From: Streptomyces sp. TSRI0281
Lineage (GTDB): Bacteria; Actinomycetota; Actinomycetes; Streptomycetales; Streptomycetaceae
Direction: 5' to 3'
DNA: 64,000 bases
Assembly: GCF_001905125.1 (NCBI RefSeq)
Contig: NZ_LWLE01000006.1
Location: 59,976 to 123,975 of the forward strand
In this document: one piece after another, positions 9,124 to 17,756 of the stretch
Position numbering within the stretch: position 1 is the stretch's first letter
Layout of the letters: the number at the start of each line of letters is the position of its first letter
Position numbers and translations under genes: made by a program
Notes under the pieces: generated by a model
Seen by the model: only the letters and a program-made list of their open reading frames with translations
Told to the model about the DNA's origin: nothing
Databases searched by the model: none

Positions 9124-10122
9124 TCAGCCCTGGGTACGCCTGCGGGCCATCACCGTCGCCCCGGCGCCGACCGCCAGCAGCAGCGCCGCACCACCCGCGA
9201 TGTACGGCGTGGCGGAGCTGCCACCGGTCTCGGCGAGGTTCTCCTCGGCCGGGCCCGCGCCGGAGCCGGTCTGGGTCTTCACATCCGGACCGTCACCCTT
9301 GTCGCCGCCCGTCGAGCCGCCACTGCCCGACGCACCGCCGTCACTCGCACCACCGCTGCTGGAACCACCGTTGTCCGAACCGCCGTCGGTACCGCCCGGC
9401 TCCTCCGTCTTCTTCGGCGTCTCGCAGGTCGCCTCGGCCAGCGTGACGTCACCCTGCACATCGGCGACGTTGAGCTTGAGCGGGTTCACGGAGACCCGGA
9501 GCTGGAGCGCGGCCGCCGCCGCGGTCCGCGAGGTGGTGCTGGTCTTCGACAGGTCCAGGATCACCTCGCCGACGCCCGGCACCGCCACCCGGGTCGTGCC
9601 GCCCGCGGTGAGCGTGACCTTCGTACCGAGGACCGACACATGGCCCAGCACGTTCGACTCCGCGACCGGCTTCCTGCCGACCTCGCAGACCGCCTTGGAG
9701 GTGACCTTCTCGACCTCGATGAGCGGGAGCAGCGGCAGTCCGGGCAGATGCACCCGGGCCTTCGCCAGATTGCTGTACCCCTGCGCCCTGTGCTTGTCGA
9801 CGGTGGCTTCGGAAGTGGCCACATCGGCGCGCAGCACACTGACCGGCTGCCCGCGGTCCACACCGTCGACCTTCACGCTGAGCGCGGTCTTCTCCGCGCT
9901 GGCGGGGGCCTGTACCTCGTTGAGCGTGGCCTTGAGCGGAACCTCGATCGTCTTGTTCAGGAGGGAGACATTCAGTGCGGTACGGAGCACGACCGCGCTC
10001 GCCCTGCCCTCGCCGGTGGTCGTGGTCGTCGCGGTGGCGGCCTGCGCGGGGACGGCGACAAGCAGGGCGACGGGAGCGGCGGCGACCGCCAGGGCAGCGA
10101 GACGGAAGGTGTTGCTGTTCAA
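9124..10122 (-). CDS. Secreted LAETG-anchored protein (SCO1860-like)
   Basis: 332 aa. A signal peptide (hydrophobic core ALAVAAAPVALLVAVP, AQA cleavage site) precedes an extracellular domain with two cysteines, then a Gly/Ser/Asp-rich stalk. It ends with LAETG, a hydrophobic span and a basic tail, the signal for class E sortases of streptomycetes. It should be covalently linked to the cell wall; its function is unknown. The start is taken as TTG at 10122 because it gives a clean signal peptide; an upstream ATG at 10179 would add 19 residues. From memory this matches a conserved family next to the cob genes in streptomycetes. Confidence 0.85.
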   Translation of the reverse strand: MNSNTFRLAALAVAAAPVALLVAVPAQAATATTTTTGEGRASAVVLRTALNVSLLNKTIEVPLKATLNEVQAPASAEKTALSVKVDGVDRGQPVSVLRADVATSEATVDKHRAQGYSNLAKARVHLPGLPLLPLIEVEKVTSKAVCEVGRKPVAESNVLGHVSVLGTKVTLTAGGTTRVAVPGVGEVILDLSKTSTTSRTAAAAALQLRVSVNPLKLNVADVQGDVTLAEATCETPKKTEEPGGTDGGSDNGGSSSGGASDGGASGSGGSTGGDKGDGPDVKTQTGSGAGPAEENLAETGGSSATPYIAGGAALLLAVGAGATVMARRRTQG

Positions 10123-10458
10123 GATGGTGGAACCCCCACAAGAGACATGGAGCCACCGGCGCCGTCCAATGGGGGACATCGCGTGCGCCGGTGGCCTCGA
10201 CTCCGTGAATCTTTACGTACGGAGGGTGAACTGGCGGATACCTGCGGTGAGTTCACCCCAAAGAGGGGTTTTAGCGTGCGTATTCGAATCTTTCGTCAGA
10301 TGCGTGGCACGTGCGTTCCTGGGCGTCACCCGTTTCACCGAGCGCGAGCGGTACGGGTGTTGACCGCGCCGGGGTACCGCAGAAGTGACTCAACGAGCCG
10401 GAGGCTCCTGCGGACACTGCCTGTCAACACAGCACCCCGGCCGACCGCACCCGGCCGC
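10123..10458. other. Intergenic region, LAETG gene promoter
   Basis: 336 bp between two minus-strand genes; no ORF supported. It is AT-richer than its surroundings around 10205-10300 and holds a quasi-palindrome GGTGAGTTCACC (10246-10257) and a small CCCC-TTT-GGGG-like hairpin just beyond. It probably contains the promoter of the LAETG gene. Confidence 0.45.
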
Positions 10459-11556
10459 TCAGCCGATCACGCGCCCGTTCAGCACGACGTGGCGGGGCGC
10501 GGCCAGCACCCGTACATCCGCGCGCGGATCCTCGTCGTACACGACCAGATCCGCCGGGGCCCCCTCCTCCAGAACCGGCCGCCCCAGCCAGCGCCGGGCG
10601 CCCCAGGCCGTCGCGGCGAGGGCCTCGCGGGGCGGAATGCCGGCCTTCACCAGTTCGGCGACCTCCGCCGCCACCAGACCGTGGGCCAGCGAGCCGCCCG
10701 CGTCGGTTCCGACATAGACCGGGATCCCGGCGTCGTACGCGGCACGCACGGTGTCGTAGCGGCGCTCGTACAGCCGGCGCATATGGGCGGACCAGCGAGG
10801 GAACTTGGCCTCGCCGCCCGCCGCGAGATCGGGAAAGGTGGCGATGTTGACCAGCGTCGGAACGATCGCCACACCGCGTTCGGCGAAGAGTGGAATCGTC
10901 TCCTCGGTCAGGCCGGTCGCATGCTCGATGCAGTCGATCCCGGCCTCCACCAGATCGCGCAGCGCCGCCTCGGCGAAGCAGTGCGCGGTGACGCGGGCGC
11001 CCAGCCGGTGCGCCTCGGCGATGGCCGCCTCGACCTCGCCGCGCGGCCAGCAGGCGGTCAGATCACCGTCGTCCCGGTCGATCCAGTCGCCCACCAGCTT
11101 CACCCAGCCGTCCCCGCGCCGGGCCTCCCTGGCGACATAGGCGACCAGGTCGCCCGGCTCGATCTCATGGGCGTAGTTACGGATGTACCGGCGGGTCCTG
11201 GCGATGTGCCGGCCGGCCCTGATGATCTTCGGCAGATCCTCGCGGTCGTCGATCCACCGGGTGTCGGACGGCGATCCGGCGTCCCGGATCAGCAGCGTGC
11301 CGGCCTCCCGGTCCGTGAGCGCCTGCTTCTCACTCGTCGCCGCGTCGACGGGGCCGTGCCGGTCGAGGCCCACATGGCAGTGCGCGTCGACCAGACCGGG
11401 CAGCGCCCACCCGGTGACGGTCACCGCGTCGTCCGCGCCCGGTGGCCGCTCGTACGTGATCCGCCCGCCCACGGCCCACAGCTCGTCCCGGATCTCGTCC
11501 GGACCGACGAGCACCCGCCCCATCACCCGCAGCACCCGCTGCTCCTGATCACTCAT
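10459..11556 (-). CDS. Amidohydrolase family protein
   Basis: 365 aa cytoplasmic metal-dependent hydrolase (imidazolonepropionase/prolidase-like branch). Metal ligands are visible in DAHCHVG (about residue 60), a carbamylated-Lys candidate in GWVKLVGD, then RVTAHCF, CIEHATGL and the late Asp in YVGTDAGGSL. The C-terminus has the usual small beta module (GAPADLVVYDEDP). ATG 11556 (MSDQEQ) is preferred over an upstream ATG at 11598. Substrate is not predictable. It is divergent from the class V aminotransferase. Confidence 0.85.
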   Translation of the reverse strand: MSDQEQRVLRVMGRVLVGPDEIRDELWAVGGRITYERPPGADDAVTVTGWALPGLVDAHCHVGLDRHGPVDAATSEKQALTDREAGTLLIRDAGSPSDTRWIDDREDLPKIIRAGRHIARTRRYIRNYAHEIEPGDLVAYVAREARRGDGWVKLVGDWIDRDDGDLTACWPRGEVEAAIAEAHRLGARVTAHCFAEAALRDLVEAGIDCIEHATGLTEETIPLFAERGVAIVPTLVNIATFPDLAAGGEAKFPRWSAHMRRLYERRYDTVRAAYDAGIPVYVGTDAGGSLAHGLVAAEVAELVKAGIPPREALAATAWGARRWLGRPVLEEGAPADLVVYDEDPRADVRVLAAPRHVVLNGRVIG

Positions 11557-11642
11557 ACGCGGCACTGTACGAGGCCCTCGGTACCCTCGACGGAGCACTG
11601 TTCGTGCGCAGAACCGCTGACCGAACCGAAGAGAGCACCACC

Positions 11643-12749
11643 GTGACGCACCCCTTCCTCGACCTCGCCCCGCTCACCGCCGCGCATTTCGCGGCCATCG
11701 AGCGGCGGGTGGCCGGTCTTCTCGCCACGCAGCAGGACATCGTGATCATGCAGGGAGAGGCGCTGCTGCCCCTGGAGGGCTGCATCCGGGGCGGCGCCCG
11801 GCCCGGCTCGACCGCGCTGAACATCGTCACGGGCCCGTACGGGCAGACCTTCGGCAACTGGCTGCGGGACTGCGGTGCCCGGGTCATCGACCTCTCGGTG
11901 CCGTTCCACGCGGCGGTCACCGCCGACCAGGTCGCGCAGGCGCTCGCCGCCCACCCGGAGATCGACTTCGTCTCGCTGGTGCACGCGGAAGCGGCCACCG
12001 GCAACACCAACCCGGTCGCGGAGATCGGTGAGGTGGTCCGGGCCCACGGCGCGCTGTTCATGCTGGACGCCGTCGCCTCGGTGGGCGCCGAACCGCTGCT
12101 GCCGGACGTGTGGGGCGTCGACCTGTGCGTGATCGGCGCACAGAAGGCGATGGGCGGACCGGCCGGGGTGTCGGCGGTGTCGGTGAGCGCGCGGGCCTGG
12201 GAGCGGATCGCCGCCAACCCCGCGGCTCCGCGCCGCTCCTACCTCTCCCTCCTGGACTGGAAGGAGCGCTGGATCGACGGTGGCCGCAAGGCGCTGCCGC
12301 ACGCCCCGGCGCAGCTGGAGATGCTGGCGCTGGAGGCGTGTGCGGAGCGGATCGAGGCCGAGGGCCTGGATGCGCTGATGGCCCGCCACGCCTCGGCCGC
12401 GGCGGCGACCCGGGCGGGCGCGGTGGCGCTCGGCGGCGGTCTGGAGCCGTACGTCCACGAGGCGCGGGACGCGGCTCCGGTCGCCACGACGCTGCGCGCC
12501 CCGTCGGGGGTCGACGCCTCCTCGCTGGTCGCGCAGGCGCTCGCGGCGGACCCCTCGCTGCCGCTCATCGCGGGCGGCGGGGCGTTGTCCAAGGAGATGA
12601 TCCGGGTCAATCACTACGGGGTGGATGCGACGCGGGGTGCGGTGCGCTCCTCGCTCGCGGCCCTGGGGGCGGCGCTGGCCGATACGGGCCGGCAGGTCGA
12701 CTTCGAAGCTGCCCGCAAGGCCGTTTCGGAAACCTGGCCGAGCGAATAG
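11643..12749 (+). CDS. Class V PLP-dependent aminotransferase
   Basis: 368 aa. Similar to alanine-glyoxylate/serine-pyruvate type aminotransferases. The PLP aspartate lies in FMLDAVASVG and the Schiff-base lysine in VIGAQKAMGGPAG (about residue 180). A GTG start at 11643 follows GAAGAGAGC. It lies between the amidohydrolase and ectA; no clear pathway link to ectoine, and a hairpin separates it from ect. Substrate unknown. Confidence 0.83.
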   Translation: MTHPFLDLAPLTAAHFAAIERRVAGLLATQQDIVIMQGEALLPLEGCIRGGARPGSTALNIVTGPYGQTFGNWLRDCGARVIDLSVPFHAAVTADQVAQALAAHPEIDFVSLVHAEAATGNTNPVAEIGEVVRAHGALFMLDAVASVGAEPLLPDVWGVDLCVIGAQKAMGGPAGVSAVSVSARAWERIAANPAAPRRSYLSLLDWKERWIDGGRKALPHAPAQLEMLALEACAERIEAEGLDALMARHASAAAATRAGAVALGGGLEPYVHEARDAAPVATTLRAPSGVDASSLVAQALAADPSLPLIAGGGALSKEMIRVNHYGVDATRGAVRSSLAALGAALADTGRQVDFEAARKAVSETWPSE

Positions 12750-12801
12750 ATTCCCCAACACCCCCGCCCTGCACGCATCACCCGGCGGACCAGAATTAAT
12801 G

Positions 12802-12841
12802 AATGCGGGGAGCTGCTTTATCGAAAGCAGCTCCCCGCATT
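12802..12841 (+). terminator. Terminator before the ect operon
   Basis: An 18-bp perfect stem (AATGCGGGGAGCTGCTTT, 12802-12819, paired with 12824-12841) with a 4-nt loop, followed by TCTTCTG. It ends the class V aminotransferase transcript. Confidence 0.88.
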
Positions 12842-13101
12842 CTTCTGCCCGCTTTCCGTCACCCTAAACGCTAGGATTCCGTGAACATGGATCCTCGTAA
12901 TTCATCCGCATCTCCTGAGAGTTACAAATCTGTGACCGACTCCACATCGCGACTGAAATGCCGGAAAAATTCAGGTCACATGGTGAGAAATCGCAGCCGA
13001 TTCGCGCGAGAGCACGCGCCCGCGTGATAGCACAACAGCACCGTTGACCCAACCCCTCGCCTCGATGCGATTTCGAAATTTGCTGGGTAAATTCAATTCA
13101 C
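12842..13101 (+). promoter_or_regulatory. ect operon leader
   Basis: About 260 bp, markedly richer in A/T than the coding regions, between the terminator and ectA. It presumably holds the osmotically controlled promoter of ectABCD. No confident -10/-35 pair or known operator was identified. A 62-codon minus-strand frame here is not supported. Confidence 0.5.
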
Positions 13102-13632
13102 ATGACCGCCGCACCAGCAGATTTTGCCCGTGCCCGAAGTGAATTCCTCAGAATCGACACCCCACGAGTGGAGGACGGAGCCGCGCTCTGGCGCATTGCC
13201 CGCGACTCCGAGGTCCTGGACCTCAACTCCTCGTACAGCTACCTGCTGTGGTGCCGTGACTTCGCCGCGACCTCCGTGGTCGCCCGCGACGAGAACGGCG
13301 AGCCCATCGCCTTCGTGACGGGATACATCCGGCCGGACCGGCCCGAAACCCTCGTCGTCTGGCAGGTGGCCGTCGACCACGGCCACCGCGGGAAGGGCCT
13401 GGCCGCCACGCTGCTGGACGCGCTGACCACGCGGGTCGCCGCAGACCAGGGCCTGGCCCTGGTCGAGACGACCATCACCCCGGACAACACCGCGTCCGAC
13501 CGGCTGTTCACCTCCTACGCGCAGCGCCACGACGTGTCCCTGGAACGCGAGGTGCTCTTCGACAGCGGACTGTTCCCCGAGGAAACGCACCTGCCGGAAG
13601 TGCTGTACCGCATAGGCCCGTTCCACGCCTGA
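13102..13632 (+). CDS. ectA: L-2,4-diaminobutyrate acetyltransferase
   Basis: 176 aa GNAT enzyme. It acetylates L-2,4-diaminobutyrate to N4-acetyl-diaminobutyrate, the second step of ectoine synthesis, using acetyl-CoA. The acetyl-CoA loop is HGHRGKGLAATLL (about residues 94-106), followed by ETTITPDNTASDRLF, the usual EctA signature. First gene of ectABCD. A 286-bp gap to ectB is longer than usual for this operon. Confidence 0.95.
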   Translation: MTAAPADFARARSEFLRIDTPRVEDGAALWRIARDSEVLDLNSSYSYLLWCRDFAATSVVARDENGEPIAFVTGYIRPDRPETLVVWQVAVDHGHRGKGLAATLLDALTTRVAADQGLALVETTITPDNTASDRLFTSYAQRHDVSLEREVLFDSGLFPEETHLPEVLYRIGPFHA

Positions 13633-13918
13633 CGCGCGCCGCGCCCACCGGACGCAGCGCCTGTCGCACGTCGCGGCCGCCGGACGCAGCGCCCGACGCA
13701 CGCCGCACCCGACGCACACAGCGCCACAGCCCGCCGCCCCGATCCGCCCAGGAACCGGAGCTGCCCCACCGACCCGCCGACGCGGCCCGACCGACACCGC
13801 GTCGACGCCACGATCGTCCGCGCCGGACCGACCCCCCGGCGCGTCCCGGACCACGCTTCCACGCCGGAAGCAGGCTTCACAGCCACCCGTCGCACCCTTC
13901 TCGACCAGGAGACCCGCT
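13633..13918. other. Long ectA-ectB spacer with repeats
   Basis: No gene. The sequence is low in complexity, with CCGGACGCAGCGCC at 13648-13661 and again at 13680-13693 (32 bp apart) and many GACGCA/GCGCC words. ectB starts with GTG at 13919; GGAGACC lies just ahead as a ribosome site. Confidence 0.6.
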
Positions 13919-15181
13919 GTGACCATCACCCCGCCCGCCCTGAGTGTCTTCGAGACCCTGGAGTCGGAGGTACGGAGCTACTGCCGCGGCTGGCCCGCGG
14001 TGTTCGACCGCGCGCAGGGCGCCCGGCTGACCGACGAGGACGGCCACTCGTACCTCGACTTCTTCGCCGGTGCCGGATCGCTCAACTACGGCCACAACAA
14101 CCCGGTGCTGAAACGCGCGCTGATCGACTACATCGAGCGCGACGGGATCACCCACGGCCTGGACATGGCGACCACCGCGAAGCGCGCGTTCCTGGAGACC
14201 TTCCAGAACGTGATCCTGCGGCCGCGCGACCTCCCGTACAAGGTGATGTTCCCCGGCCCGACCGGCACCAACGCCGTCGAGTCGGCGCTCAAGCTGGCCC
14301 GCAAGGTCAAGGGCCGCGAGTCCGTCGTCTCGTTCACCAACGCCTTCCACGGCATGTCGCTCGGCTCGCTCGCCGTGACCGGCAACGCCTTCAAGCGGGC
14401 CGGCGCGGGCATCCCGCTGGTGCACGGCACGCCGATGCCGTTCGACAACTACTTCGACGGCACGGTCCCCGACTTCCTCTGGTTCGAGCGGCTGCTGGAG
14501 GACCAGGGCTCCGGGCTCAACAAGCCCGCCGCCGTGATCGTGGAGACCGTCCAGGGCGAGGGGGGCATCAATGTCGCCCGCGCCGAGTGGCTGCGCGCGC
14601 TCCAGGAGCTGTGCCACCGCCAGGACATGCTGCTGATCGTCGACGACATCCAGATGGGCTGCGGCCGTACCGGTGGCTTCTTCTCCTTCGAGGAGGCCGG
14701 CATCGTGCCGGACATCGTCACCCTGTCGAAGTCCATCAGCGGCTACGGCATGCCCATGTCGCTCTGCCTGTTCAAGCCGGAGCTGGACATCTGGGAGCCG
14801 GGCGAGCACAACGGCACCTTCCGCGGCAACAACCCGGCGTTCGTCACCGCCGCCGCCGCGCTCGACGCCTACTGGGCCGACGGCCAGATGGAGAAGCAGA
14901 CGCAGACCCGCGGCGAGCAGGTGGTGCAGTCGCTGCTGGCCATCTGCGCGGAGGAGCCGACCGCGCAGTTCCGCGGCCGCGGCCTGGTCTGGGGCATGGA
15001 GTTCGCCGACCCGGCGCGCGCCTCGGCCGTCTGCGCCCGCGCCTTCGAGCTGGGGCTCCTGCTGGAGACCTCGGGCCCGCAGAGCGAGGTCGTCAAGCTG
15101 CTGCCGCCACTGACCATCACCCCCGAAGAGCTGGACGAGGGCCTGCGCACGCTGGCCCGCTGCGTCCGCGAGACGGCCTGA
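13919..15181 (+). CDS. ectB: Diaminobutyrate-2-oxoglutarate aminotransferase
   Basis: 420 aa, normal EctB length. It makes L-2,4-diaminobutyrate from aspartate semialdehyde and glutamate, committing carbon to ectoine. Class III PLP fold: GPTGTNAVESALK for phosphate binding, VDDIQMGCGRTG with the PLP Asp, and the Schiff-base lysine in LSKSISGYG (about residue 270). Followed by ectC after 82 bp. Confidence 0.95.
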   Translation: MTITPPALSVFETLESEVRSYCRGWPAVFDRAQGARLTDEDGHSYLDFFAGAGSLNYGHNNPVLKRALIDYIERDGITHGLDMATTAKRAFLETFQNVILRPRDLPYKVMFPGPTGTNAVESALKLARKVKGRESVVSFTNAFHGMSLGSLAVTGNAFKRAGAGIPLVHGTPMPFDNYFDGTVPDFLWFERLLEDQGSGLNKPAAVIVETVQGEGGINVARAEWLRALQELCHRQDMLLIVDDIQMGCGRTGGFFSFEEAGIVPDIVTLSKSISGYGMPMSLCLFKPELDIWEPGEHNGTFRGNNPAFVTAAAALDAYWADGQMEKQTQTRGEQVVQSLLAICAEEPTAQFRGRGLVWGMEFADPARASAVCARAFELGLLLETSGPQSEVVKLLPPLTITPEELDEGLRTLARCVRETA

Positions 15182-15263
15182 CCCCATTACCCCTGGGGCA
15201 GGCGGTACGAAAAGTAACTCCCACCGCACAGAGAAGTTGTAGAGAGAAAGGCACCGACTCACC

Positions 15264-15662
15264 GTGATCGTCCGATCGTTCAGTGACATCGAGAACACCG
15301 ACCGGCATGTGAAGGCCGCATCCGGCACCTGGGAGAGCAAGCGCATCGTGCTCGCCAAGGAGAAGGTGGGCTTCTCGCTCCACGAAACCGTGCTCTACGC
15401 GGGCACGGAGACCTCGATGTGGTACGCGAACCACATCGAGGCGGTGCTCTGCACCGAGGGCGAGGCCGAGCTCACCAACGACGAGACCGGCGAGAAGCAC
15501 TGGATCTCGCCCGGCACGATGTATCTGCTGGACGGGCACGAGCACCACACGCTGCGGCCCAGGACCGACTTCCGCTGTGTGTGCGTCTTCAATCCTCCCG
15601 TCACCGGACGGGAGGACCACGACGAGAACGGTGTCTACCCACTGTTGACCGAGGAGGGCTGA
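15264..15662 (+). CDS. ectC: L-ectoine synthase
   Basis: 132 aa cupin. It closes N4-acetyl-L-2,4-diaminobutyrate into ectoine by loss of water. The EctC block around [17 protein letters not shown] is present, with the metal/substrate region [12 protein letters not shown] and [14 protein letters not shown] start preceded by GAGAAAGGCACC. Only 3 bp separate it from ectD. Confidence 0.96.
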   Translation: MIVRSFSDIENTDRHVKAASGTWESKRIVLAKEKVGFSLHETVLYAGTETSMWYANHIEAVLCTEGEAELTNDETGEKHWISPGTMYLLDGHEHHTLRPRTDFRCVCVFNPPVTGREDHDENGVYPLLTEEG

Positions 15663-15665
15663 ACC

Positions 15666-16559
15666 ATGACCACCGATGTACGCGCCGACCTGTACCCCTC
15701 GCGCGGCGCCGCCGAGATGACCACTCCCCGCCAGGACCCGGTCATCTGGTCCGCGCCCGGCGCACCGGGGCCGGTCGCCGTGAAGGACCTCCAGGGGTTC
15801 GAACGCGACGGCTTCCTCACCGTCGACCAGCTGATCACGCCGGACGAGGTCGCCGTCTGCCACGCCGAACTGACCCGGCTGATCGCCGATCCGGCGGTAC
15901 GCGCCGACGAGCGCTCGATCATCGAGCCGAAGTCGCAGGACGTACGGTCCGTCTTCGAGGTCCACAGGCTCAGTGAGGTCTTCGCCCGGCTGGTGAGCGA
16001 CGAGCGGGTGGTGGGCCGGGCCCGCCAGATCCTCGGCTCGGACGTGTACGTCCATCAGTCGCGGATCAACGTCAAGCCGGGCTTCGGGGCTTCGGGCTTC
16101 TACTGGCACTCGGACTTCGAGACCTGGCACGCCGAGGACGGTCTGCCGAACATGCGGGCCGTGTCCGTCTCGATCGCCCTGACCGAGAACTTCGACACCA
16201 ACGGCGGGCTGATGATCATGCCCGGCTCGCACAAGTCGTTCCTCGGCTGTGCGGGCGAGACGCCGGAGGACAACTACAAGAAGTCCTTGCAGATGCAGGA
16301 CGCCGGCACCCCGTCCGACGAGGCGCTGACGAAGATGGCCGACCGGCACGGCATCAAGCTCTTCACGGGGCGGGCCGGTTCGGCGACCTGGTTCGACTGC
16401 AACTGCATGCACGGCTCGGGCGACAACATCACCCCGTACCCGCGCAGCAATGTCTTCATCGTGTTCAACAGCGTGGAGAACGCCGCCGAGGAGCCCTTCG
16501 CGGCTCCGGTCCGCCGCCCGGAGTTCATCGGGGCGCGGGACTTCACCCCGGTGAAGTAG
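15666..16559 (+). CDS. ectD: Ectoine 5-hydroxylase
   Basis: 297 aa Fe(II)/2-oxoglutarate dioxygenase that converts ectoine to 5-hydroxyectoine. The iron ligands are visible: HSD in FYWHSDFETWH (His and Asp, about residues 145-147) and the distal His in NCMHGSGDN, with the 2-oxoglutarate Arg in PYPRSN. Last gene of the operon, so both ectoine and hydroxyectoine are expected products. Confidence 0.96.
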   Translation: MTTDVRADLYPSRGAAEMTTPRQDPVIWSAPGAPGPVAVKDLQGFERDGFLTVDQLITPDEVAVCHAELTRLIADPAVRADERSIIEPKSQDVRSVFEVHRLSEVFARLVSDERVVGRARQILGSDVYVHQSRINVKPGFGASGFYWHSDFETWHAEDGLPNMRAVSVSIALTENFDTNGGLMIMPGSHKSFLGCAGETPEDNYKKSLQMQDAGTPSDEALTKMADRHGIKLFTGRAGSATWFDCNCMHGSGDNITPYPRSNVFIVFNSVENAAEEPFAAPVRRPEFIGARDFTPVK

Positions 16560-16576
16560 CGCCGGGAGCGGGGCCG

Positions 16577-16615
16577 GTGGGGGGGCGGGGTGGTGTCCCG
16601 CCCCGCCCCCCCCAC
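16577..16615 (+). terminator. ect operon terminator
   Basis: GTGGGGGGGCGGGG (16577-16590) pairs with CCCCGCCCCCCCCAC (16601-16615, one bulged C) across a 10-nt loop, 18 bp after the ectD stop. Confidence 0.75.
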
Positions 16616-16666
16616 ACTGCCATAACCGGCTGGACCGGGGCCCGGTCAACGGCGAAGGTATGGCCC

Positions 16667-17698
16667 ATGACCTCACACGTACGTCACCTCACCATCGACT
16701 GCGCCGACGCGTACAAGCTGGCCGGTTTCTGGTCCGAAGTGCTCGGCTCGCCCCTCTCCGACGACGACGTCCCCGGTGATCCCGAGGCGCTCGTCGAGGC
16801 CCCCGGTGCCGCGCTGCTGTTCATCACGGTGCCCGAGCCGAAGAGCACCAAGAACCGTCTGCACGTCGACATCCAGCCGCACGACCGCTCCCGTGACGAG
16901 GAGGTCGAGCGGCTGCTGGCGCTGGGCGCCACGATGGTCGGCGATCACCGCAAGCCGAACGGCCGGGGCTGGGCGACGCTCGCGGACCCGGAGGGCAACG
17001 AGTTCTGTGTGGAGTGCAGCGCCGCCGAGCGAGCGGCACTGACCGGAACCCGGCTGCCGGTCACCGCGGACGATGTGACCACGGCGGTACGGCTGTCGGT
17101 GGACGCGCTGGGCACGGCCCCGGCGGACGGCTGGCAGGTGCCCGCAGGGACCCTGGAGTGGGACTGCTGGGAGACGGTGGAGCATCTGAGCGACGATCTC
17201 TTCGCGTACGCGGTCCAGTTGGGCCCGCGCACACCGCCGCTAAACGGCGAGGTCCCCTACCGGTGGGCCGCCGAGCGCGCGGGCGGCCCGGCGAACGCGG
17301 TCTTCGCGGACCGCGCGGCCGGTGCTGCCGGGCTGCTGCAGACGCTGGAGGCGAGCGGCGCCCTGCTGGCCGCGATGGTGCGGACGACCCCGCCCGAGGT
17401 CCGCTCGTACCACTCGCACGGCGTCTCCGACCCGGAGGGGTTCGCCGCGATGGGCATCGTGGAGACCCTGGTCCACACCCATGACATCGCCGAGGGACTG
17501 GGCATCTCCTGGGCGCCGCCCGCCGCCCTGTGCGACCGGGTGCTGGCCCGGCTGTTCCCCGAGGCTCCGTCGGACGAGGACCGGTGGACGGCCCTGCTGT
17601 GGTCCACGGGCCGCACCGAGCTGCCGGGCCGGCCGCGCCGCACCTCCTGGAAGTGGCACGGTGCGCCGCTGGGCTCGGACCCGGCGGCCGGCGCCTGA
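16667..17698 (+). CDS. VOC (glyoxalase-like) domain fused to a mycothiol-dependent maleylpyruvate isomerase-like domain
   Basis: 343 aa. Residues about 1-115 are a vicinal-oxygen-chelate domain of the glyoxalase-like type (ends with LADPEGNEFCVEC). From about 125 on is a DinB/MDMPI-type four-helix domain that often binds a metal and mycothiol: WDCWETVEHLSDDLFAYA supplies a histidine, then VHTHDIAEGL. The ATG follows AAGG at 16655. Function is unknown; thiol-dependent detoxification or isomerisation is plausible. Convergent with the old yellow enzyme gene. Confidence 0.8.
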   Translation: MTSHVRHLTIDCADAYKLAGFWSEVLGSPLSDDDVPGDPEALVEAPGAALLFITVPEPKSTKNRLHVDIQPHDRSRDEEVERLLALGATMVGDHRKPNGRGWATLADPEGNEFCVECSAAERAALTGTRLPVTADDVTTAVRLSVDALGTAPADGWQVPAGTLEWDCWETVEHLSDDLFAYAVQLGPRTPPLNGEVPYRWAAERAGGPANAVFADRAAGAAGLLQTLEASGALLAAMVRTTPPEVRSYHSHGVSDPEGFAAMGIVETLVHTHDIAEGLGISWAPPAALCDRVLARLFPEAPSDEDRWTALLWSTGRTELPGRPRRTSWKWHGAPLGSDPAAGA

Positions 17699-17756
17699 CG
17701 GTGGGAGATCCGGCGCCGGACCGGGCCGGCCCCGGTTCGGCGTGCGCGGCCGGTCC

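Noticed and set aside
8917..11646. A 909-codon plus-strand frame across the LAETG and amidohydrolase genes
   Set aside because: It opposes two well-supported minus-strand genes and shows no domain.
12864..13052. 62-codon minus-strand frame before ectA
   Set aside because: No ribosome site, unusual codon use and no similarity; the stretch is better explained as the ect leader.
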